Assembly (NCBI RefSeq): GCF_018343715.1
Contig: NZ_JAGYPL010000002.1
Span: forward strand, 248,001 to 312,000
Source: Bacillus sp. FJAT-49711
Lineage (GTDB): Bacteria > Bacillota > Bacilli > Bacillales > Bacillaceae_C
Reading direction: 5' to 3'
Length of the DNA stretch: 64,000 nt
The notes beneath the pieces were generated by a model that saw nothing but the letters and a program-made list of their open reading frames with translations, did not search any database and was not told where the DNA came from. The first letter of the stretch is position 1, and each line of letters starts with the position of its first letter. Of this stretch, positions 53,394-62,259 are shown in pieces. Made by a program: the position numbers and the translations under genes.

Positions 53394-54058
53394 TGTAATA
53401 AGTATCCTTGTCGTTTCTTAGTCGCGATGGCATCTTCAACCCCAATTTCCTCTAGCTTTTTTCGCAGCCGATTTACATTTACTGTAAGAGTGTTGTCATC
53501 AATAAACTGTTCGTCTTCCCATAGTGCCCGCATGATTTCATCTCGGGAAATTATTTGACCTGCTTTTTTCATTAAGAGGTAAAGAATTTGAAACTCATTT
53601 TTCGTAAGTGCTGCCTTTTTATTCCTGTACTCAACATAGGAGTTTTGTATATTAAGAGTGAGCTCTCCAACCGAGAGTAAGTCCTTCTCTACAATAGAGC
53701 TGGACCTTCTTAAAACAGCATTCATTTTTGCTACTAACACTTCGAGTGAAAATGGCTTTTGGATATAGTCATCCCCACCCATATTCATCGCAATGACAAT
53801 ATCCATACTTTCTGAGCGCGACGAAATAAAAATGATTGGTACATCCGAAAGTTGACGAAGCTTGCTGCACCAATAAAAACCATTATTTCCGGGGAGATTG
53901 ATATCTAAAAGAATAATATGCGGATTTTCCTTCAATGTTATTTGGTCTATACGCTCGAAGTTATCGACAAAAAGAGGCCGGAAATTCCACTTTGCTAAAT
54001 ATTGCCCCATTATGTCTCTCAATTTATGATCATCTTCAACTATTAATACCTTATACAT
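53390..54058 (-). CDS. BceR-type response regulator
   Basis: A 222-residue OmpR-family regulator. The receiver has VEDDHK and phospho-acceptor Asp52 in IILLDINLPGNNG, with Lys in IQKPFSLEV. The winged helix has TVNVNRLRKKLEEIGV and ends TKKRQGYLLQ. Start ATG 54058 is preceded by TTTAGGTGATGAAC; a GTG three codons earlier overlaps that site. It should bind the TTACA-N4-TGTAA site at 49265 and induce the transporter. Confidence 0.94.
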   Translation of the reverse strand: MYKVLIVEDDHKLRDIMGQYLAKWNFRPLFVDNFERIDQITLKENPHIILLDINLPGNNGFYWCSKLRQLSDVPIIFISSRSESMDIVIAMNMGGDDYIQKPFSLEVLVAKMNAVLRRSSSIVEKDLLSVGELTLNIQNSYVEYRNKKAALTKNEFQILYLLMKKAGQIISRDEIMRALWEDEQFIDDNTLTVNVNRLRKKLEEIGVEDAIATKKRQGYLLQ

Positions 54059-54231
54059 GTTCATCACCTAAATTCAGTATACAAAGGGATTAGTGAATTT
54101 AATAGAATCAATCTTCATATACTCACTGAAAAGTGTAATGTAAAAATGCATTCGAGATAAAGCTTGAGAGAGCAGGCTCTTTTGATTTGGAACAAATGAA
54201 TTGATGGATAATGATTGCAACTTACTTAACC

Positions 54232-55011
54232 CTATTTTTCCTTTGTTAAAAGATAATGTTCAATCCCATCTAACATTCGCTCAAGTCCAAAGTCAAAGTC
54301 GTTTCCTACAGGGTTTTCCTCTTTATTTTCTTCTGTATAGGCTCCTGACATCAAAACAGGATAAAGATCTGGGTAGTTTTCTTGTTTAACTAGTTTTTTT
54401 AGCGCCGCGGTATAGTCAAGGCCGCTAATTTCACTAGGAAGTTTTCCGGTCTGAATTGCTTTGTTCATATCCTTTATGATAATTCCACACCAACGTGAAT
54501 ATCCGCTGAGGAGAAGAACAATCGACATTTTTTCATAATCGTTTAATGGGAGATTACGCGTCGTTCGGAGCGCCATATCGACTGCTTTGAGCTGATTTGG
54601 AGTAACAGGTACGCTTGTAATGGGAATGTCGCTAAACCAAGGGTGGTCCTGAAAAACCTTAATACAGATTCTTACATACTGTCGCATTTTTTCACGCCAA
54701 TCTGTTTCCACTTCTCCATTTGGATAATCAATATCTGTAACTTTCTCCTGCATAAGTAAAAGTAAATCATCTTTACTAGGAATGTATCGATACAATGACA
54801 TTGGCGTAAATCCTAGAGATGATGCTAGTCGGCTCATTGATAAAGCCTCGAGTCCTTCCGTATCTGCAATATCTATAGCCGCTTCAACAATTTGTTCAAT
54901 ACTTAGTTCCCTTTTTGGCCCACGCTGTGGTTGTTTTCCAAGTCCCCAGCTTATAGCTATCCCAGAAGGCAAACCTTCTATTTTATCTTCAAACTTTTCT
55001 TTTTCCTTCAA
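54232..55011 (-). CDS. TetR/AcrR-family regulator with tetracycline-repressor-type C-terminal domain
   Basis: About 259 residues. After an N-terminal tail (LGKQPQRGPKRELS) comes the TetR helix-turn-helix: IVEAAIDIADTEGLEALSMS, then RLASSLGFTPMSLYRYI (about 40-90). The ligand domain with VPVTPNQLKAVDMALR is of the TetR_C_1 type found beside drug exporters. GAGGTG fits TTG 55011; upstream in-frame starts up to 55059 lack a ribosome binding site. It is divergent from the DrrAB-type genes. Three tandem 15-bp palindromes between them are its likely operators. Confidence 0.92.
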   Translation of the reverse strand: MKEKEKFEDKIEGLPSGIAISWGLGKQPQRGPKRELSIEQIVEAAIDIADTEGLEALSMSRLASSLGFTPMSLYRYIPSKDDLLLLMQEKVTDIDYPNGEVETDWREKMRQYVRICIKVFQDHPWFSDIPITSVPVTPNQLKAVDMALRTTRNLPLNDYEKMSIVLLLSGYSRWCGIIIKDMNKAIQTGKLPSEISGLDYTAALKKLVKQENYPDLYPVLMSGAYTEENKEENPVGNDFDFGLERMLDGIEHYLLTKEK

Positions 55012-55080
55012 GTCATTCACCTCTAGTTTTATCACTAGCACCATTTCAAAAAAATACAAAAAATCAGTTGTATTTCAATT

Positions 55081-55127
55081 GTATATGCAATATACTGTGT
55101 ATGCAATAAACTGTTTATGTTATATAC
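55081..55127. promoter_or_regulatory. Three tandem 15-bp operators over divergent promoters
   Basis: GTATATGCAATATAC (55081-55095), GTGTATGCAATAAAC (55097-55111) and GTTTATGTTATATAC (55113-55127) repeat every 16 bp; the first is a perfect palindrome around GCA. TTGTAT (55068-55073), 17 bases, TATACT (55091-55096) forms the plus promoter. On the minus strand TTGCAT and TACAAT are also 17 apart. Confidence 0.75.
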
Positions 55128-55157
55128 AAATATTATTTTCCAGAAGGAGGGAGACGT

Positions 55158-56039
55158 TTGAACCAGTCAGCTATTGAAGTAAGAGGTTTAACAAAGAAAT
55201 TTGGGAAACAAATTGTGTTGGATAGGATCGACTTGACTGTTCAGCAAGGTGAGATTTTTGCCTTGCTTGGTCCAAATGGTGCGGGGAAGACGACATTGAT
55301 AAATATTTTATCAACATTGATTAACCCTGATGCAGGAAGCGCTCGAGTGGCTAGTTACGATATCGAGAGAAATAGAGAAGAAGTAAAAGGCTCCATTAGT
55401 CTTACTGGGCAGTTTGCAGCGGTTGATGAAATGTTAACTGGAGAAGAAAATTTACAGATGATGGGCAGGCTATTAGGTTTATCAGGAAAGGAAACACGTT
55501 CTCGCGCAAACGAGTTAATCGATTATTTTGATTTAAAAGATGCTGCTAAAAAAAGAGTCGGGACATATTCAGGGGGGATGCGGCGGCGCTTGGATTTAGC
55601 GGGAAGCCTTGTTGTCCACAGACCAATTTTATTTTTGGATGAACCGACAACAGGTCTTGATACTCGCAGTAGACGTGCATTGTGGGACATTATTCTTGAA
55701 TTGGCTAGAAAAGGAGTTACGGTATTCCTTACGACACAATATTTAGAAGAAGCAGATCAACTAGCTGACATTATTGCAGTAATTTCAAATGGTCAAATTG
55801 TAGCACAGGGGACTCCGGTAGAAATGAAATCGCGGATTGGAAATGAAGTGGTTGAACTGCGGAATGAGAAAGACGAGGTCATTAGGGAGATTCCAACGAA
55901 TGGAAGTATTCATGAAGTTAAACAGATTCTTGAAGATGTGGCTTTTACGATGCCGAAAAATACACGAATAAGCATCCGCAGACCAAGCTTGGACGATGTT
56001 TTTTTATCGCTAACTTCTGAAAAAGGGAGAGATTCATGA
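55158..56039 (+). CDS. ABC transporter ATP-binding protein, DrrA-like (second system)
   Basis: A 293-residue ATPase: GPNGAGKTTL Walker A (about 39-47), TYSGGMRRRLDLAGSL signature, LFLDEPTTGLDTRS Walker B, then a short C-terminal extension with RRPSLDDVFLSLT. It is the normal form of the ATPase at 21556, without the duplicated segment. Start TTG 55158 behind AGAAGGAGGGAGACG. It overlaps its permease by 4 bases. Expected to be repressed by the divergent TetR protein and induced by its ligand. Confidence 0.94.
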   Translation: MNQSAIEVRGLTKKFGKQIVLDRIDLTVQQGEIFALLGPNGAGKTTLINILSTLINPDAGSARVASYDIERNREEVKGSISLTGQFAAVDEMLTGEENLQMMGRLLGLSGKETRSRANELIDYFDLKDAAKKRVGTYSGGMRRRLDLAGSLVVHRPILFLDEPTTGLDTRSRRALWDIILELARKGVTVFLTTQYLEEADQLADIIAVISNGQIVAQGTPVEMKSRIGNEVVELRNEKDEVIREIPTNGSIHEVKQILEDVAFTMPKNTRISIRRPSLDDVFLSLTSEKGRDS

Positions 56040-56824
56040 TGAACATGATCACTCAATCAAAAAGACCATCGTTGTGGATCACAAGTTCTGTATTCATAAA
56101 AAGAAGCTTACTCCATAGCCTTCGTAACGTAGATGCGTTGATAATGGCGATTATGCTTCCAATTATTCTCATGTTAATGTTTACGTATGTATTTGGAGGA
56201 GCCATTGATCCAAGTGGGCAATATGTCAATTATGTAGTTCCAGGTATCATTTTATTGTGTGCAGGATTTGGGTCATCTTCGACAGCGTTTGATGTGGCCA
56301 CTGATATGAAGAACGGCATTATTGATCGCTTTAGAACGATGCCTATTCAAAGTATGAATGTGATTACAGGGCATGTCGTTGCAAGCCTTGCACGTAATCT
56401 TCTCGCAACAAGCATCGTCATAATTATGGCCCTCGTTGTGGGATTTAGGCCAAGTGCAACTATATTTGAGTGGTTTGCTGCAATAGGTATTATTGCTTTA
56501 TTTATATTGACCATAACATGGCTGTTTGCTGCAATCGGACTTATAGCCAGTACTCCAGCGGCGGCAAGTGGCTATGGATTTATCATATTATTTCTCCCAT
56601 ACCTGTCAAGCGCTTTCGTTCCAACAACTACAATGCCTAAATGGCTGCATGGAGTAGCTGAAAACCAACCGATAACACCTATTATAGAAACCATTCGCTC
56701 GCTCTTAATGGGTGGTGCAATTGTTAATTATATATGGTGGGCAATTGGATGGTGTTTATTCATTCTATTCCTGTCAATTATATGGTCCGCTTGGACATTT
56801 AAAAGAAAAGCGGGGCATCGTTAA
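56036..56824 (+). CDS. ABC-2 type permease, DrrB-like (second system)
   Basis: A 262-residue permease with about six membrane helices. LRNVDALIMAIMLPIILMLM leads the first helix, ATDMKNGIIDRFRTMPIQS is the cytosolic loop, and AFVPTTTMPKWLHGVAENQP is the DrrB-type motif near the last helices. ATG 56036 overlaps the ATPase stop (ATGATG; the next ATG is also possible). Same layout as the pair at 21556-23408. Probably exports the ligand recognised by the TetR protein. Confidence 0.94.
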   Translation: MMNMITQSKRPSLWITSSVFIKRSLLHSLRNVDALIMAIMLPIILMLMFTYVFGGAIDPSGQYVNYVVPGIILLCAGFGSSSTAFDVATDMKNGIIDRFRTMPIQSMNVITGHVVASLARNLLATSIVIIMALVVGFRPSATIFEWFAAIGIIALFILTITWLFAAIGLIASTPAAASGYGFIILFLPYLSSAFVPTTTMPKWLHGVAENQPITPIIETIRSLLMGGAIVNYIWWAIGWCLFILFLSIIWSAWTFKRKAGHR

Positions 56825-56994
56825 GTTATGAAAAAATCCAAGATCAATGTCTCCTTTGTGGAATGACAATGGAAACGTTTAATGGAACATTATTCTTTCA
56901 TCTCCATCTAAAATTTCTCTAATCAAAAAATTAATAGTTTTCTCAAAAAATCAAGTATAATAGAATTTACATTTATGATTAGGGGTACAGAACA

Positions 56995-58341
56995 ATGATG
57001 AAAGAATGGAAGAAGATACTATTACTTGCAATACCATCAATTGCCTCGTTTGCTTCATCGACACTTACAGGTACGATAAATTTGATTCTAGTTGGTCATT
57101 TAGGAGCATTGGCCATCGCCATTGTCGGTGTGACGAATGTTGTCATGTATAATGTTTGGGCGCTGTTTTCGGGGATTGGCCATACTACGAACTATTTAGT
57201 TGCCCAAAATTATGGATCAAACAACATGAAAAAAGGGATAGAGAGAACGTATATCGCTTTTTACCTTTGTATAGCAGCTAGTGCTTTTATTTTACTAGTT
57301 GGGCTGATTCTGCCTGAAGGAATTTTCAAAGTGTTGGGAAGTTCAGCGGAAATGATAGAACAAGGAAAAAGCTATTTGCAAATTCGTTTCCTTGCGATGA
57401 TATTCGGAACCTTTACGTTTGTGTTTCATGGGTTTTTACGTGGTGTAGGTGATACGAAGACGCCGATGATTAGTACAATCATAGGTGGGGCTTTAATGAT
57501 TTTTCTCACATATGGATTAACATATGGCCATTTTGGCTTTCCGGAAATTGGGTTGGTTGGTGCAGGGATTGCCTTTTTTGTAGGTGAACTTGTGACATTT
57601 CTATTTTGCGCTTATATCTATTTCGTAAAATTACATCCGAAATATGGCACGCGTGTACGAATTGCTTTTAACCGCTTAGAATCTAAATTAATCTTTGGTG
57701 AAAGTTCAAAGTTAGGAATTCAGGAATTCTCCTTGGCGATGGCAATGTTCGTCTTTACTGGCTTTGTCACGAGATTAGGGACCGAAGCATTAGCTGCGAA
57801 TGAAATTGCCTTGAGCGTAATGAGCTTTGGTTTTATGCCTGCCTTTGCGTTTGGATCAACTGCAACTATTTTAGTTGGTCAAGAAATTGGAAAAGGGAAG
57901 CCTCTTAACGGGAGAAGAGCGGGAACAAACACCGCTATTTTAGGGTGTATATTTATTTTATTGCTTGGCGTTATTGAGTTCTTCTTTTCGGAACAAGTTG
58001 CAAAGATCTATACCCAAGATGCCCAGGTCTTTCATTTGGCGGGTAAACTCATCATGATCTCAGCTTTTTTACAAATATTTGATGGATTGTTGAACTTCTA
58101 TGCTGGGGGTCTTCGTGGAATTGGCGACACTTCATTCCTACTTAAAATTTCATTAGTATTAGGTTGGTTATTATTTATTCCACTAAGCTATGTATTAACC
58201 TTTACACTAAATTTAGGCAGTGTTGGAGCATGGATTGCGCTATATTCGTATTTAATGGTGTTTGGAATTGCCGTGATGATTCGTTTTTATCGAACAGACT
58301 GGGATACTGTTAGATTAAAAACGGTCGAAGGTGAAAGCTGA
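56995..58341 (+). CDS. MATE-family multidrug exporter
   Basis: The 448-residue protein has 12 predicted membrane helices in two similar halves, each opening with the MATE pattern: AIPSIASFASSTLTGTINLI near the start, and the repeat with FLRGVGDTKTPM and GGLRGIGDTSF. It belongs to the NorM/DinF-type Na+ or H+ antiporters that expel drugs. AGGGGTACAGAAC precedes the ATG; a TATAAT at 56956-56961 is a possible -10. Monocistronic, with a terminator. Its position after a drug exporter may be coincidental. Confidence 0.93.
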   Translation: MMKEWKKILLLAIPSIASFASSTLTGTINLILVGHLGALAIAIVGVTNVVMYNVWALFSGIGHTTNYLVAQNYGSNNMKKGIERTYIAFYLCIAASAFILLVGLILPEGIFKVLGSSAEMIEQGKSYLQIRFLAMIFGTFTFVFHGFLRGVGDTKTPMISTIIGGALMIFLTYGLTYGHFGFPEIGLVGAGIAFFVGELVTFLFCAYIYFVKLHPKYGTRVRIAFNRLESKLIFGESSKLGIQEFSLAMAMFVFTGFVTRLGTEALAANEIALSVMSFGFMPAFAFGSTATILVGQEIGKGKPLNGRRAGTNTAILGCIFILLLGVIEFFFSEQVAKIYTQDAQVFHLAGKLIMISAFLQIFDGLLNFYAGGLRGIGDTSFLLKISLVLGWLLFIPLSYVLTFTLNLGSVGAWIALYSYLMVFGIAVMIRFYRTDWDTVRLKTVEGES

Positions 58342-58346
58342 TTTTT

Positions 58347-58393
58347 AGGAGCTTAAGCAACGAGAAATTACTCGTTGCCTTAAGCTCTTTTTA
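58347..58393 (+). terminator. Terminator of the MATE gene
   Basis: GAGCTTAAGCAACGAG pairs with CTCGTTGCCTTAAGCTC (one bulge), then TTTTT. Confidence 0.88.
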
Positions 58394-58407
58394 ATGCTAG
58401 ATATATC

Positions 58408-58436
58408 TTGTGAATAATGTGATGCTCAATTATAAT
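58408..58436 (+). promoter_or_regulatory. Sigma-A-type promoter of the frl genes
   Basis: TTGTGA (58408-58413), 17 bases, TATAAT (58431-58436). AATACAA occurs twice just downstream and could be part of the FrlR operator. Confidence 0.6.
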
Positions 58437-58477
58437 ACAAGACAATACAAATATATTTCTAAGGAGGAAAATGAGGC

Positions 58478-59491
58478 ATGTTAAAGTTTGATGAAGAAGT
58501 TTTTTTACAGTATGTAGAAAAAAGTGGTTTATCCTTTAGAGATCAAATAGAAGGCTTTGTCGATGATATTTGCGAAAAAGGATATAAAAATATTTTTCTT
58601 ATCGGCGTTGGTGGAACCGTTGCCATGATGTATCCGTATGAATACATATTAAACTCAAACTCTACTATAAATGTCTATGCTGTGAATGCAGCGGAATTCA
58701 TGGCTATGAATCATAGGCAATTTGGCAAGGATTCCGTATGTATTTTTACGTCTGAATCGGGTACGACGAAGGAAACAGTGGCAGCAGCGAAGTATTGTAA
58801 AGAAAGAGGCGCCACTACATTTGCATTGGTTGCAATCCCGAACACACCTTTAACACAGATTGTTGATTATTGTGTTACAACTGGTTCGGAAAAGCATTCA
58901 TTTGATACTTTCTTTTTACTTTTATATATAGTGATTTTCCGATTTATACATAATAACGATGAGTTCCCTCAATATGAGCAATTCACAGAGGAGGTTTCCC
59001 TGCTTCCACGTGCCATTGTTCAGGCTGTACAATCCTTTGAAGAAAAAGCAGAGAAGTTTGCTGTTAAACATAAAGAAACAGATTATCATATGTTGGTGGG
59101 CTCTGGTATCTTGTGGGGCAACACGTATTCATATGCGATGTGTATTTTAGAGGAAATGCAATGGATTCGTACGAAGTCGATTCATGCCGCAGAATTTTTT
59201 CATGGAACGCTTGAACTCGTTGAAGAAGATACAAGTGTTATTTTATTCAAAGGTGAGGATGAAACAAGACCGCTGATGAATCGGGTAGAAAAATTCGTTG
59301 AAAAAATTACAAAGGAACTTGCAGTCATTGATACTAAAGACTTTAAAATGGAAGGCATCAGTGAAGAATTTAGAAAATATTTTGCTGTTAGCATCAATTG
59401 GGCTGTTATCAATCGCTTCAACTCATATCTTGAGCGGGAAAGAAATCATCCATTAACCCTTAGAAGATATTACAGAAAAATGGACTATTAG
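58478..59491 (+). CDS. frlB: Fructosamine (fructoselysine) 6-phosphate deglycase, SIS domain
   Basis: The 337-residue protein has two SIS sugar-isomerase domains. IFLIGVGGTVAMMYPYEYIL and IFTSESGTTKETVAAAKYC bind the sugar phosphate in the first, and LVGSGILWGNTYSYAMCILEEMQ with SIHAAEFFHGTLE marks the second. FrlB cleaves fructosamine 6-phosphates to glucose 6-phosphate and an amino acid. The kinase FrlD follows after 46 bases and the regulator FrlR after that. RBS AAGGAGGAAAATGAGGC. The transporter genes (frlONM) of Bacillus subtilis are missing here. Confidence 0.9.
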   Translation: MLKFDEEVFLQYVEKSGLSFRDQIEGFVDDICEKGYKNIFLIGVGGTVAMMYPYEYILNSNSTINVYAVNAAEFMAMNHRQFGKDSVCIFTSESGTTKETVAAAKYCKERGATTFALVAIPNTPLTQIVDYCVTTGSEKHSFDTFFLLLYIVIFRFIHNNDEFPQYEQFTEEVSLLPRAIVQAVQSFEEKAEKFAVKHKETDYHMLVGSGILWGNTYSYAMCILEEMQWIRTKSIHAAEFFHGTLELVEEDTSVILFKGEDETRPLMNRVEKFVEKITKELAVIDTKDFKMEGISEEFRKYFAVSINWAVINRFNSYLERERNHPLTLRRYYRKMDY

Positions 59492-59537
59492 AATGTGGAG
59501 GGTGTTTCAGTACCCTCCTCCACAAGGCGGGGAGAAG

Positions 59538-60320
59538 ATGAGAATCATTACGGTCGGCGATAATTGTATGGATGTCTATCAGCCAAGGGGTGAAGCGTAT
59601 CCTGGAGGAAATCCCGTAAATGTTGCTGTATTTTTAAAACGGTTAGGAGCTCGTTCAGCTTATATTGGTTGGGTAGGCAGTGATTCATATGGAGAAGTAA
59701 TGAAAAACAGTATTTCAGAAAAGGGGGTCGATGTATCCCACCTATCAAAGAAGGAAGGGAAAACGGCTATCTCTTATGTGGAATTGGTGAACAATGAACG
59801 TTGTTTTGGAGATTATTACGAGGGAGTTATGGCTGACTTTATTTTAACAAGGGAGGAACTAGATTTTATTGGAAAACACCTGCTTGTACATGCGGGGATT
59901 TACGGACATGTGGAAGGATATTATCCGCTTTTTAAAGAAATGGGAGTGTCTACCTCTTTTGATTTCTCTGATAAATTAGATCATCATCTTGTTGAATCAT
60001 TACCGAAGTTCGTGGATTACTCATTCTTCTCCTACACGAAAGATGATTCCTTTATCCGCGAATATTTAATGAATATTAACACCCTTGGATCTCCCATTGC
60101 TGTTGCAACTTTAGGTGAAAATGGTTCTATAGCCTATGATGGAGAAAATTTTTACACATGTTGTGCAGTTGATTCTGATGTAATCGATACGATGGGAGCG
60201 GGAGATTCTTTTATAGCTGGTTTTATTTACGGAAGAGTGAAAGGGCTTTCCATAACGGATTGTTTAGATTTGGGTTCAAAAATGGCAGCAGAAACGATCC
60301 GATACTTTGGGGCATGGTGA
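59538..60320 (+). CDS. frlD: Fructosamine 6-kinase, PfkB family
   Basis: A 260-residue ribokinase-type enzyme that phosphorylates fructoselysine-type Amadori products at C6. The start reads MRIITVGDNCMDVY, with PGGNPVNVAVFLKRLG as the substrate loop and DTMGAGDSFIAGFIYGR as the PfkB signature with the catalytic Asp. ATG 59538 is set by GGCGGGGAGAAG; an upstream in-frame ATG (59493) has none. It works with FrlB just upstream: kinase, then deglycase. Confidence 0.9.
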   Translation: MRIITVGDNCMDVYQPRGEAYPGGNPVNVAVFLKRLGARSAYIGWVGSDSYGEVMKNSISEKGVDVSHLSKKEGKTAISYVELVNNERCFGDYYEGVMADFILTREELDFIGKHLLVHAGIYGHVEGYYPLFKEMGVSTSFDFSDKLDHHLVESLPKFVDYSFFSYTKDDSFIREYLMNINTLGSPIAVATLGENGSIAYDGENFYTCCAVDSDVIDTMGAGDSFIAGFIYGRVKGLSITDCLDLGSKMAAETIRYFGAW

Positions 60321-60378
60321 CCAGTATTTCTAGGCAATGTATAATAGATGAATAATAGAATGATAAGGGAAGATTTAT

Positions 60379-61107
60379 ATGAATTTAAATCCAGCGACTC
60401 CTCAGCCATTGTACATGCAAATAAGGCAAATGTTGAAAAATAATATTCAGGATGGAACATACAAACAAGATGAACAGATACCAACTGAGGCAGAGCTATG
60501 TGAAATGTATAATGTTAGCCGAATCACGATTCGAAAAGCTATTGAGGAATTAGTTAAGGAGGGGCTATTAACGCGAATTCCTAGAAGAGGGACCTTTGTT
60601 ACGACAAATAAATTCCAGAATGAATTATTATCAGTTAGTGGATTTTCTGAATTCAGTCACCAGCTAGGAATGATCCCTAATTCACGAATATTAAAAAGTG
60701 AAGTAATTCCTGCATCAGAAGATATAGCTGAACATTTATCCATTGAAGTGGGAAGTCCTATTCTAGAGCTGGAAAGGCTCATGTATGTAAATGATCGTCC
60801 TCTTTTTTATGATATTGCTCATTATTCACTCATTCGTTTTCCTGATTTAGAGAAGAAAATTACTGGAAATGAATCGACCTACAAAATTTTTTCGGAAGAT
60901 TATCAAACGGAAATTGTTAGCAATGATAAAATTATTGATGTAATTGGTGCGACAAAGGAATACGCTCATTTATTTGGATGCGATATTGGCGCAAATCTAT
61001 TTAGGATATTAAAAATAGCTTATGATGCTAAAGACGAACCAGTCCACCTTTCTACTTATATGTGTGAGACGAGCAAGGTTAATTTGACCGTTCACCGGAC
61101 GAAGTAG
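60379..61107 (+). CDS. frlR: GntR/HutC-family regulator of the frl genes
   Basis: A 242-residue regulator. The GntR winged helix (about 8-75) has QPLYMQIRQMLKNNIQDGTY, then IPTEAELCEMYNVSRITIRK and TRIPRRGTFV. A UTRA effector domain follows (about 95-235), with ILELERLMYVNDRPLFYDIA. Position after frlB-frlD and family point to FrlR, which represses frl genes and probably binds fructosamine 6-phosphate. RBS AAGGGAAG. A terminator follows. Confidence 0.88.
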   Translation: MNLNPATPQPLYMQIRQMLKNNIQDGTYKQDEQIPTEAELCEMYNVSRITIRKAIEELVKEGLLTRIPRRGTFVTTNKFQNELLSVSGFSEFSHQLGMIPNSRILKSEVIPASEDIAEHLSIEVGSPILELERLMYVNDRPLFYDIAHYSLIRFPDLEKKITGNESTYKIFSEDYQTEIVSNDKIIDVIGATKEYAHLFGCDIGANLFRILKIAYDAKDEPVHLSTYMCETSKVNLTVHRTK

Positions 61108-61126
61108 GACAGATCCTTATTATTTT

Positions 61127-61157
61127 TAAAAAAATTGCAGGTTTTTGCAATTTTTTA
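61127..61157 (+). terminator. Terminator of the frl operon
   Basis: AAAAATTGCA / TGCAATTTTT with a short loop, then further Ts. Confidence 0.82.
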
Positions 61158-61201
61158 TTGAATTAGTGAAGTAGTAAACGAAATGAAAAGGGGGAAAGAA
61201 G

Positions 61202-62080
61202 ATGGAAACATTGAAAAACCCATCTAGCTTTCATATGAGGGAAAATACAAAAAGTTTCTTAGAGATTATAAATATAGAAACTGGTGAGAGAAAAACGTTG
61301 GCTGCATTTGATTATGTGATAGAAGCTCCTAATTGGACTCGTGATGACAAGCTTATTTACAACAGTGGAGGTCTTCTATATTCTTTTGACATCCATACTC
61401 TTGAAAACGCTGTGATTGATTCGGGATTTGCCAACTTTTGCAATAACGATCATGTTTTGTCTCCAGATGAAACTCAAATTGCTGTAAGCCATCATACGTT
61501 GGAAGATCGGCAATCCCGTATATATATTTTGCCGCTTAAAGGTGGCAACCCAACGCTTATAACACCAATGGCGCCTTCTTATTTGCACGGCTGGTCACCT
61601 GATGGCAAAACATTAGCTTATTGCGCTGAACGGAATGGTCAATATGATATTTATACGATCCCTGCAAACGGAGGAGAGGAAGAGCAGTTAACGAATTTCT
61701 CGGGGTTAGATGACGGTCCGGAATATTCACCAGACGGCAAACATATTTGGTTTAATTCGACACGTTCGGGCCTTATGCAAGTCTGGCGCATGAATGCAGA
61801 TGGCAGCGAGCAGACGCAAATGACATCTGAAGAAAGCAATAACTGGTTTCCACATGTATCTCCAGATGGAAAAAGCATAGCCTATATTGCTTATCGAAAA
61901 GGTGATGTCGAACCAGGTGATCATCCACCGAATAAAGAGGTGGAGTTACGTTTAATGTCAAGTTCAGGAGGCGAATCACGTTCACTTGTAAAACTGTTTG
62001 GAGGACAAGGAACGATTAATGTGAACTCCTGGTCACCAGATAGTAAGTATTTAGCTTTTGTAAGTTATGAACTTACGTAA
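61202..62080 (+). CDS. TolB-like beta-propeller protein (YidR-like)
   Basis: The 292-residue protein is built of PD40/WD40-like blades. The repeated motif is [37 protein letters not shown] and [13 protein letters not shown], each ending a blade with four strands. No signal peptide, so cytosolic, unlike true TolB. Similar proteins (YidR type) often lie in sugar-use clusters. AAAGGGGGAAAGAAG precedes the ATG. It follows the frl genes after a terminator and may belong to carbohydrate metabolism with the isomerase downstream; that is inference. Confidence 0.85.
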   Translation: METLKNPSSFHMRENTKSFLEIINIETGERKTLAAFDYVIEAPNWTRDDKLIYNSGGLLYSFDIHTLENAVIDSGFANFCNNDHVLSPDETQIAVSHHTLEDRQSRIYILPLKGGNPTLITPMAPSYLHGWSPDGKTLAYCAERNGQYDIYTIPANGGEEEQLTNFSGLDDGPEYSPDGKHIWFNSTRSGLMQVWRMNADGSEQTQMTSEESNNWFPHVSPDGKSIAYIAYRKGDVEPGDHPPNKEVELRLMSSSGGESRSLVKLFGGQGTINVNSWSPDSKYLAFVSYELT

Positions 62081-62259
62081 TGGGGCATGGTGCCTATAGA
62101 AGCCCATTAGAAAATGATCTTTTATAAAATAAATTTGGAAATTAAGTCTGCTAGATTACTAAATAAAGCGCGCTTTAAATGTTATTCTATTAATAGATGC
62201 ATGCTTGCCTGTCAAGGCGGGGCATCCATGTAAATATACATAATGGGGAGGAAATGGGT

